From Elusimicrobiota bacterium (GTDB lineage: Bacteria; Elusimicrobiota; Elusimicrobia; UBA1565; UBA9628), in the NCBI GenBank assembly GCA_023249695.1, contig JAHFCD010000203.1:1-5410 (forward strand): a stretch of 5,410 bases of DNA, written 5' to 3'. Numbering within the stretch: the stretch's first letter is position 1; every line of letters starts with the position of its first letter. Position numbers and translations under genes: made by a program. The notes under the pieces are model-generated. The model did no database searches. It had not been told where the DNA came from and saw nothing but the letters and a program-made list of their open reading frames with translations. Positions 1-5,016 of the stretch are shown one piece after another.

Positions 1-1
1 G

Positions 2-739
2 TCGGCGCCGGACGCGGCGGCGGGAGACGACGCGGGCCGGATCATGTTCGACCAAGGCGGGGCGAGAGGAGAGGGCGTCGCGGAGGCTCTCGCGCCCGTG
101 CGCTCGATCGTCCGCCGGAGCGAGTCGCGCAGCAAGGGCTGGGAGGTCGACGGCCGGCCCACCGAGCGCCTGTCGGCCGGAGGCTTCAAGGAAGTCCTGA
201 TCCACCCGGGAAATCCCCATCTCGTCATCAAGGTGTTCGCGCTCACCGGCGCGAAGGACGCGGCCGGGAGCCTGTCGGAGAAGCGCCTCGAGATGCGCAA
301 TCTCCTGCCGCTGCTCGACATCGGGCGCGCGCCGCGGGTCGTCGAGCAGGGCGCGCTCGAGCTGCGGACGCCGTCCTCCGGCGGCAAGCGAACGACAGGC
401 TACATCGTGCAGGAGCGCGTCTTCGGCCGCGAGCTCGGCGACATGCTCCGCGATCCCGATCCCGCGATCCGCGGCCGGGCGCTGAAGGAGGCCCGCGCGC
501 TGTTCGAGGACCTGATCGCGGCGCGGATCAAGCTCGAGGACGAGGTGAACATGCACGAGAACATCTCGGTCGGCCGCGCGGGCGGCGGCGCGGCCGTGAA
601 GGCCTGGGTGCTCGACGCGGGCGAATCGACGCTCGTCGCCGGGCGGGGAACGCTCGACAAGCTGCTCGGACGCCCCGATCCGCTGCGCGGCTACTACGAG
701 AAGGTCTTGGCCGCGCTGTCCCGCCTCCCGCGCCGCTGA
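2..739 (+). CDS. Protein-kinase-like domain protein, C-terminal part (5' end outside window)
   Basis: The frame is open to the left edge: 14 Ala/Asp-rich codons precede the first ATG at 44 with no stop, so this is probably the end of a longer protein, though ATG44 (231 aa) is a possible start. Residues below count from ATG44. A glycine-rich loop-like LSAGGFKEV (43-51) is followed by VIKVF with a candidate ATP-binding Lys63. Glu80 or Glu83 could be the helix-C partner. QERVFGREL (123-131) looks like a hinge. NMHENISVG (169-177) sits where the catalytic loop should be, with Asn173 as metal ligand, and VLDAGES (189-195) gives Asp191 as the DFG-type Asp. This order is that of the protein-kinase-like fold. 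The usual catalytic Asp five residues before the Asn is Val168, with acidic residues (165-167) just before it, so activity is uncertain. I see no membrane segment. The substrate is unknown. The fold call is fairly sure, the exact family is not. Confidence 0.6.
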   Translation, partial: SAPDAAAGDDAGRIMFDQGGARGEGVAEALAPVRSIVRRSESRSKGWEVDGRPTERLSAGGFKEVLIHPGNPHLVIKVFALTGAKDAAGSLSEKRLEMRNLLPLLDIGRAPRVVEQGALELRTPSSGGKRTTGYIVQERVFGRELGDMLRDPDPAIRGRALKEARALFEDLIAARIKLEDEVNMHENISVGRAGGGAAVKAWVLDAGESTLVAGRGTLDKLLGRPDPLRGYYEKVLAALSRLPRR

Positions 740-761
740 CCCGGCTCCTCCCGCCCGCGGA

Positions 762-779
762 TTTGATAATCTCGCCGTC
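762..779 (+). promoter_or_regulatory. Putative promoter -10 region of the yihY-like gene, leaderless spacing
   Basis: TTTGATAAT at 762-770 is an AT-rich island in very GC-rich DNA, and GATAAT (765-770) matches five of six bases of the sigma-70 -10 box. Only nine bases separate it from the ATG at 780, so transcription would start at or a few bases before the start codon. No Shine-Dalgarno is visible. No good -35 hexamer is present at 16-18 bases spacing, so this is a prediction from the -10 alone. Confidence 0.45.
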
Positions 780-1589
780 ATGTTGACCTGGCTTCTCGGC
801 CGCCGCCTTCAGGGCAAGTTCGTGATGCTCCCGAGCTTCGCGGCCGCCATGGCGTTCTACTTTCTCGTCTCGCTCGTGCCGTTCCTGATCGTCGTCTCGC
901 GCGGCGTCGCGGCGGTGTTCTCGGCGAACCTCACGCCGGAGCTGCTGGCCTTCCTGCGCGACGTCCTCCCGCCGGAGAGCAAGTTCCGGCCGGACATGAT
1001 CGCCGCCTCGATCAATCAGGGCTCGCACGGTCTGGCCGCGGCGAGCACGGTGCTCGCGGTCTGGACCGCGTCGAGCGGCCTCAACGAGATGACCCGCGCC
1101 GTGCATTTCCTGTTCTCCGATCCCGAGCGGCCTCACCCCGGCGGCTGGGGACGGCGCGGAAAGGCCTTCGGCGTGCTCGCGATCTGGGCCGTCGCGATCG
1201 GCGCGGTGGCGGTCTCGTTCGTGCTGCTGCCGCTGATCCAAGGCGAGGTCACGCGCCTCGGCGCCGGGAAAATCCTGCCGGGAGCCTTCGCCTCGATCGT
1301 CCGCTACCCGGCCGCCTTCGCGATGCTGTTCGCCGCCTTCGCCTCGACCTACGTGTTCGTGCCGAAGCAGAGCCCTTCGTGGCGCGCGGCCGCCCAGGGC
1401 GCGGCCGTGGCCGCGGCGAGCTGGTCGGGCGTGTCGCTGCTGTTCTCCTACCTGCTCCCGAAGGTCTGGCACGTGAGCCTGTTCAACGGCGCGATGAGCT
1501 CGGCGCTGGCGCTCCTGATCTGGGCTTATTGCGGCGCGTGGGGCGTGCTGCTCGGCGCGGTCGTGACCGTGCGCGTCGACGAAAAATAG
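780..1589 (+). CDS. YihY/BrkB family (UPF0761) inner-membrane protein
   Basis: The 269-residue protein has six hydrophobic segments at about 22-44, 86-104, 129-153, 172-195, 204-224 and 236-262, the layout of the YihY/BrkB family (usually about 270-320 aa). Family-like stretches are AAAMAFYFLVSLVPFL (21-36), the WTASSGLNEMTRA region (95-107) and the final helix LLIWAYCGAWGVLLGA (245-260). The E. coli member YihY was once annotated as RNase BN, which is now known to be wrong. BrkB was linked to serum resistance in Bordetella, and the molecular role of the family is unsettled (transport has been proposed). The ATG at 780 fits the family N-terminus, and a -10-like box lies just upstream with no Shine-Dalgarno. 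The gene follows the kinase-like gene by 40 bases on the same strand, and its last 64 bases overlap the converging symporter gene. Family assignment is confident, function is not. Confidence 0.85.
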   Translation: MLTWLLGRRLQGKFVMLPSFAAAMAFYFLVSLVPFLIVVSRGVAAVFSANLTPELLAFLRDVLPPESKFRPDMIAASINQGSHGLAAASTVLAVWTASSGLNEMTRAVHFLFSDPERPHPGGWGRRGKAFGVLAIWAVAIGAVAVSFVLLPLIQGEVTRLGAGKILPGAFASIVRYPAAFAMLFAAFASTYVFVPKQSPSWRAAAQGAAVAAASWSGVSLLFSYLLPKVWHVSLFNGAMSSALALLIWAYCGAWGVLLGAVVTVRVDEK

Positions 1590-2881
1590 CCCCCGGCCCA
1601 AATCGCGCCGGAGACCAGGAGCCCGGGGAACATCGGCTCGACGCCCAGCGGCGGCTCGCCCTTGAGCTGCGCGGCGGCGACCCACGACAGCGAGACGAGC
1701 CAGCCCGCCGCCGAGGACGCGACGGCCCAGGAGCCGGGCACGCGGAGGGACGGGAGGTAGACGCCGAGCATCGGCAGGAGCAGCCCCGGGATCACCGCGC
1801 TGCCGACCGCGTACCACAGGCCGACGATCGAGGGCACGAGGCGCGAGAGAGCATAGGAGAGAATCATCGTCGCGATAAGCCCCGCGCGCAGGCGGCCCCG
1901 GCCGAGGCACGCGGCGGCGAGCATCGAGGTGCCCTGCAGGGCCGCGAACAAAGACGCCGAGATGCCCGCGAAGAACAGGCCGCGCGCGACCGGCGGCATC
2001 ACCGCGTCGGCGAGCCGCGGAAAGGCCATGGTCGGATCGCCGAGCGCCGGCAATGCCGCGCGCGCGTACAGGCCGGCCGTCGTCGTCAGCAGGTCGAACA
2101 GGGCCCAGAATCCGATCGAGATCAGGATGCCCTTGCGCGCGACCGCCGGGCTCTCCGCCGCGGCGCAGCGCTGGTGGAAGGACGGATCGACGAGCGTCCA
2201 CACCGCGATCAGCCACCAGCCGATCAGCTTCGCGGGGCCCAATCCTCCCGTCCAGCTCAGGTGGCCGGCCGGGAGTTTCGCGGCCAGCGCCGCGGGGCTG
2301 CCGACCGCATGCCAGGCGAACGGGATGATCAAGGCGAAGCCGGCGAACATGACGACGAACTGAAGGCGGTTGGCGGCCGCGTCGGAGCGCAGGCCGCCGC
2401 GCCAGATCAGGACGAGCGCGAGCGCGCCCGCCAGGGCCGACGCGGCGCCGGTCCCGAGGCCGGTCAGGTGGCCGAGCAGGCCGCCCGCCATCAGCAGCTC
2501 GTCGGCCGGGCTGGCGAGGAGGAAGACGAGCAGGGCTCCCAGCAGCGCCATCGGCCGGCCATAGGCCGACTCGAGATGGTCGGGGATCGTCAGCCCGGCG
2601 GTCATCCGCACGCGCCCGGCGAGGAGCATCGCGTAGAGGACGGCGAACACGTAGTAGGGCAGGGCCATGACCGTCCAGTTCGACAGGCCGGAGCTCCAGG
2701 TGAACTCCCCGATGCCCAGCACGCCGCCGTAGAAGGTGGGCACGAGCGTGGCGACGAACACCGGAAGGGTCAGCGCGCGTCCGGCGAGGATCCAGCCCTC
2801 GAGATCCTCCTCGCGGCGCACGCGGGCGCCCAGCGCGAGGCAGGCGGCGAGAAACCCGATGACGATCGCGGCGTCGATCAC
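1526..2881 (-). CDS. Sodium:solute symporter (SSS) family transporter, substrate unknown
   Basis: This 451-residue polytopic protein begins with GTG (2879-2881) and has about 12 hydrophobic segments. Family landmarks are LAGRALTLPVFVATLVPTF (32-50), GGLRSDAAANRLQ (162-174, where many members have a TD-x-x-Q motif, here AN-x-x-Q), DPSFHQRCAAAES (232-244) ahead of the next helix, and GLFFAGISASLFAALQGTS (301-319), matching the helix that carries half of the Na2 sodium site. SSS proteins fold like LeuT and import sugars, amino acids, vitamins or carboxylates with Na+. From memory of vSGLT, the two Na2-site serines align here with Ala313 and Ala314, so sodium coupling may be altered or lost. The polar 17-residue tail after the last helix is encoded inside the overlap with the yihY-like gene. 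It appears monocistronic: the gene upstream ends 70 bases away behind a hairpin. Family confident; no substrate can be inferred. Confidence 0.87.
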   Translation of the reverse strand: MIDAAIVIGFLAACLALGARVRREEDLEGWILAGRALTLPVFVATLVPTFYGGVLGIGEFTWSSGLSNWTVMALPYYVFAVLYAMLLAGRVRMTAGLTIPDHLESAYGRPMALLGALLVFLLASPADELLMAGGLLGHLTGLGTGAASALAGALALVLIWRGGLRSDAAANRLQFVVMFAGFALIIPFAWHAVGSPAALAAKLPAGHLSWTGGLGPAKLIGWWLIAVWTLVDPSFHQRCAAAESPAVARKGILISIGFWALFDLLTTTAGLYARAALPALGDPTMAFPRLADAVMPPVARGLFFAGISASLFAALQGTSMLAAACLGRGRLRAGLIATMILSYALSRLVPSIVGLWYAVGSAVIPGLLLPMLGVYLPSLRVPGSWAVASSAAGWLVSLSWVAAAQLKGEPPLGVEPMFPGLLVSGAIWAGGYFSSTRTVTTAPSSTPHAPQ

Positions 2882-2894
2882 GAGGGGTATTGTA
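2882..2894 (-). promoter_or_regulatory. Putative -10 box of the symporter gene, leaderless spacing
   Basis: On the minus strand TACAAT (2894-2889) matches five of six bases of the sigma-70 -10 box and is followed after seven bases by the GTG start codon. Transcription would begin at the start codon itself. No Shine-Dalgarno lies between. The sequence 17 bases upstream (GGAAAT) is not a recognisable -35, so the call rests on the -10 and its placement. Confidence 0.45.
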
Positions 2895-2929
2895 GGCTAA
2901 ACGCGATAAGGATTTCCGAAAGCGTTTGT

Positions 2930-2951
2930 GCCGGGCCCGAAGGGTCCCGGC
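2930..2951 (-). terminator. GC-rich hairpin directly after the rseB-like stop codon, possible terminator
   Basis: The two arms GCCGGG (2930-2935) and CCCGGC (2946-2951) pair perfectly. CCC/GGG pairs inside them extend the stem past a single bulged base to a three-base loop. The hairpin begins immediately after the TAG stop (2954-2952) of the minus-strand operon, where a terminator would sit. It lacks a T-run on either strand: the minus-strand continuation is CACAAACGC. So it may be an mRNA-stabilising hairpin or a copy of a dispersed palindrome rather than a classical intrinsic terminator. Confidence 0.45.
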
Positions 2952-3962
2952 CTACTTCAACGCGCGGGCGACGTCGGCGAGAAGCTCGCGGGAGAGGTCG
3001 CCCATCAAGGTGTAATGCCGGTCGCCGGCCTTGAGCTTCAGGACCTTCCCCGCGCGCGAGGCGCTCAAGGCTCCGGGAAACCCCGCGTCGGTCGCCATGA
3101 GTCCCGACTTCGGAAGGCGCACGGGCCGCTCGGTCTCGAACACCGAGAGAACGGTGAGGCCGTCGGTGTAGCGCGCGTGCGCGACGCGGCTCGCGCCGGC
3201 CTTGAACGCGTCGGCGCTCTCGAAGACGAAGCCGCCCGGGAGGGCTTGAGGCAGGCGGGACGCGCGTCCGGTCTCCTTGGCGAGCTGCTCGAGCGTCATG
3301 AAGTCGGGCGTCAGGGAAGGGGCGGAGACGGCCGCGGAGGTCGCCGTGCCGAGGTGGAACAGCCCCTCGTCCTGCGGCTTGTTCGGCTCGAAGGAGATGA
3401 AGGAGGCCTGGCTCGCGAAGGAGCGGCGCGGCAGGTAGCGCTTGACGCGCAGGACGACCTTGGTTTCCTGGTCGAGCGCCATCGACTGCCAGGCCTTGCC
3501 TTCGATCTTCGGCTTGAGGGTGAGCAGCCAGACCGGCCGGCCCGCGACCTTGTCCGCGGTGCTGACGAGCAGGTCGTAGTTGGAGAGGAGGACCTCCCGC
3601 TCCCGCTGCGGCGTCATGACCTTCTCGTAGCTGCGCACGGCGTCGCCGACGACGACCTTCCCGCCGCGCGAGACGGCCTCATTCTCCCCGTCGCTGACCG
3701 ACACGCGCGCGACGGTGCCGTCGGGCGTGAGGAACTCGCGGCGGACGTTGTCGGGCGGGGCGAAGTGTACGCGCATCTCCTCCGCCCGGGTCTGCTTGCC
3801 GTACCACTGCGTGACCATGACCTTCCCTTGATAGGGAATGGCGGGCTCGGCGAGGGCGGATTGAAGAAGGTCCTCCGCCGCCGGCGCCGCGGCGGCGGGA
3901 AGGGCCAGCAGCGCGGCGGCGACGGCCGCCGCGAGCTTACTGGAGGTCGGACTCAGACGCAT
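2952..3962 (-). CDS. RseB/MucB-like periplasmic sigma-E regulatory protein
   Basis: The 336-residue product starts with a clear signal peptide: a short basic N-region, an Ala/Leu-rich core (10-21) and a likely cleavage after the Ala-rich stretch near 26-29. No lipobox Cys is seen. The N-terminal half (about 30-205) resembles the LolA-like beta fold of RseB/MucB, with YQGKVMV (44-50), SNYD (127-130), VAGRPVWLLTLKP (139-151) and MALDQETKVVLR (161-172, the LD-x-x-T turn). The C-terminal part (about 238-336) has LPGGFVF (241-247) and YTDGLTVLSVFE (265-276), like the smaller RseB domain. In E. coli RseB binds the periplasmic part of RseA and shields it from proteolysis until off-pathway envelope components displace it; the same role is inferred here. 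The ATG at 3962 lies 26 bases inside the anti-sigma gene, with at best a weak ribosome site, which suggests coupled translation. Last gene of the operon. Confidence 0.8.
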   Translation of the reverse strand: MRLSPTSSKLAAAVAAALLALPAAAAPAAEDLLQSALAEPAIPYQGKVMVTQWYGKQTRAEEMRVHFAPPDNVRREFLTPDGTVARVSVSDGENEAVSRGGKVVVGDAVRSYEKVMTPQREREVLLSNYDLLVSTADKVAGRPVWLLTLKPKIEGKAWQSMALDQETKVVLRVKRYLPRRSFASQASFISFEPNKPQDEGLFHLGTATSAAVSAPSLTPDFMTLEQLAKETGRASRLPQALPGGFVFESADAFKAGASRVAHARYTDGLTVLSVFETERPVRLPKSGLMATDAGFPGALSASRAGKVLKLKAGDRHYTLMGDLSRELLADVARALK

Positions 3963-4410
3963 CGGACAGGTCGCTCAATTGGTCCGAGTAGTTCGAGGCC
4001 ACGAGGTTGTCCTCGGGGACCAAGGCCTCCGCGCTGTAGCGGGCGTGCGCGGCGAGCAGCGGCTCGAGGGGGATTTCCTCGATGGTCGCGGCGGAGCGCA
4101 GCCACAGCGAGACGGTCATCGCGGCGACGGCGAGCGCGCCGGCGGGCACCCAGACCCTTTTCCTCGACAAGGCCGCGTACCAGGGCTGCGCGCCCGTGAC
4201 GAAGCGGCGCTCGAGGGCGAGGGCCAGGTCGGCGGGCATGTTCCGGCGCGGCGCGGCGGAGAGCGCCAGCTTCAGATGGCGGAGGCTGTCGAGCTCCGCG
4301 CGGCAGTCCGCGCAGGAGGCCATATGAAGCTCGACGCGGGCGCGCGGCTCGGGGGCCAGAGCGCCGTCCAGGTACGCCGAAAGATCGGGGCCGTCCGCGT
4401 GTCCGTTCAT
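3937..4410 (-). CDS. Membrane-anchored zinc-finger anti-sigma factor
   Basis: The chosen start is the ATG at 4410, giving 157 residues. A longer open frame upstream to 4554 is only the sigma gene read in another frame, and a strong GGAGGAA lies nine bases before this ATG. The N-terminal domain has LSAYLDGAL (10-18) and the anti-sigma zinc motif H-x3-C-x2-C (His29, Cys33, Cys36), the fold that clamps ECF sigma factors. One hydrophobic segment (about 88-106) should span the inner membrane, leaving a short acidic Ser/Asp-rich periplasmic tail (107-157) to meet the RseB-like protein encoded next. The start overlaps the sigma stop by four bases (ATGA) and the end overlaps the rseB-like start by 26 bases. 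Release of sigma would be by regulated proteolysis if it works like RseA, but no DegS or RseP gene lies in the window. Functional call confident. Confidence 0.88.
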   Translation of the reverse strand: MNGHADGPDLSAYLDGALAPEPRARVELHMASCADCRAELDSLRHLKLALSAAPRRNMPADLALALERRFVTGAQPWYAALSRKRVWVPAGALAVAAMTVSLWLRSAATIEEIPLEPLLAAHARYSAEALVPEDNLVASNYSDQLSDLSDASESDLQ

Positions 4411-4964
4411 TGTCGTCTTCCTCCGCTTCGTTCCAGCTCTTCGTACGCCTTGCGGGCCAGGAGACGGCCCTGATGAATCCGCGACCGGATCGTCCCGACC
4501 GGCACGTCCATGATCCGGGCGATGTCGTCGTACGAGAGGCCTTCCACGTCGCACAGCACGACCGCCGCTTTATAGTGCGCCGGCAGCCGCTCCAGCGCGA
4601 GCTGAACCATGTCGATGCTCTCGCGGCGGATCAGCTCGTCCGCCGCCGAGATGTCCTTCGCCGGGAGAATGTCCTCCCAGCTCGAGTCCTCCACCGGAGC
4701 CGGCGCGTCCAGCGACACCGTGCGCCGGTACGCCAGGCGTCGCGCCCCGTCCAGAAAAATGTTGTGCAGAATCTTCAGGAGCCAGGAATCGAACGCGCGG
4801 GACGGGTCGTACGACCCGGCGTGCTCCAGGGCCCTCGCGAAGGCTTCCTGGACCAGATCTCGCGCGTCCTGCTCGTTGCCGGCCAGCCGGTAAGCGAAGT
4901 TGTAAGCCTTGTCTCCCGCTTGACGGAGAAGGTCGGCGAACGCCTGGGGTTCCATCCTATCCAT
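4407..4964 (-). CDS. ECF (sigma-70 family, RpoE-like) RNA polymerase sigma factor
   Basis: The 185-residue protein has only the sigma-2 and sigma-4 domains typical of extracytoplasmic-function sigma factors. Region 2 runs about 15-80: AYNFAYRLAGNEQDARDLVQ (20-39) is core- and -10-binding, and FDSWLLKILHNIFLD (58-72) covers regions 2.3-2.4. A variable acidic linker (about 82-112) follows. Region 4 runs about 116-175, with LERLPAHYKAAVVLCDVEG (124-142) and the helix-turn-helix LSYDDIARIMDVPVGTIRSR (143-162), which reads the -35 element. It directs RNA polymerase to envelope-stress-type promoters, judging by the anti-sigma and RseB-like genes that follow it. The ATG at 4964 is the first start; ATG at 4955 (Met4) is equally plausible, since neither has a Shine-Dalgarno and the putative promoter lies right against them. 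It lies 52 bases downstream of ddl. Function confident; the regulon is unknown. Confidence 0.93.
   Translation of the reverse strand: MDRMEPQAFADLLRQAGDKAYNFAYRLAGNEQDARDLVQEAFARALEHAGSYDPSRAFDSWLLKILHNIFLDGARRLAYRRTVSLDAPAPVEDSSWEDILPAKDISAADELIRRESIDMVQLALERLPAHYKAAVVLCDVEGLSYDDIARIMDVPVGTIRSRIHQGRLLARKAYEELERSGGRRQ
4418..4424 (-). promoter_or_regulatory. Strong Shine-Dalgarno of the anti-sigma gene
   Basis: GGAGGAA on the minus strand, inside the last codons of the sigma gene; nine bases lie between GGAGG and the ATG at 4410. It fixes the anti-sigma start and shows that ordinary ribosome-binding sites are used here within an operon, unlike at the first-of-unit genes. Confidence 0.75.
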
Positions 4965-4969
4965 GTATA

Positions 4970-4994
4970 TTACGCCCGGACCCGCGAAAGGTTC
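4970..4994 (-). promoter_or_regulatory. Putative ECF-type autoregulatory promoter of the sigma operon
   Basis: Read on the minus strand, GAAC (4994-4991, in context GAACCTTT) is followed after 16 bases by CGTAA (4974-4970). This matches the general ECF pattern of a GGAAC-type -35 and a CGT-type -10 at about 16 bases. It would start transcription at or within a few bases of the ATG at 4964. An overlapping TAATAT (4972-4967) could instead serve as a housekeeping -10; from it the Met4 codon would be the better start. Autoregulation is the rule for RpoE-like loci and is inferred here. Confidence 0.5.
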
Positions 4995-4997
4995 GCG
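4983..4997 (-). repeat. Perfect 6-bp inverted repeat covering the putative -35
   Basis: CGCGAA (4983-4988) and TTCGCG (4992-4997) pair perfectly around a three-base loop, 19 bases after the ddl stop codon on the minus strand. The GAACC of the putative ECF -35 lies in its loop and one arm. It could be a short terminator stem for ddl (no T-run follows), an operator, or chance in GC-rich DNA. Confidence 0.3.
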
Positions 4998-5016
4998 CGA
5001 ATCCGGCGCGAGCTCT

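Noticed and set aside
735..740. GCTGAC as a -35 box for the yihY-like promoter
   Set aside because: It is the stop-codon region of the kinase-like gene and lies more than 20 bases from the -10, too far for normal sigma-70 spacing.
528..2216. Long minus-strand open frame of 562 codons
   Set aside because: It runs antisense to the kinase-like and yihY-like genes and overlaps the symporter in another frame. Its translation is an Arg/Gly/Asp-rich low-complexity product typical of shadow frames in GC-rich DNA.
1379..3034. Plus-strand open frame of 551 codons
   Set aside because: It is antisense to the symporter, whose translation has clear membrane helices and family motifs; this one is Arg/Glu/Gly-rich with no domain.
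3880..3935. GCC/GGC-rich repetitive stretch
   Set aside because: It encodes the Ala-rich signal peptide of the RseB-like protein; the repetition is codon bias, not a repeat element.
2928..4199. Plus-strand open frame of 423 codons
   Set aside because: Mirror of the rseB-like and anti-sigma genes, which have signal peptide, zinc motif and operon structure; no recognisable domain in this frame.
4411..4554. N-terminal extension of the anti-sigma gene to an upstream start at 4554
   Set aside because: The extra 48 residues are the sigma gene read in another frame. The ATG at 4410 has a strong Shine-Dalgarno and the standard ATGA coupling, and gives a normal-length anti-sigma factor.
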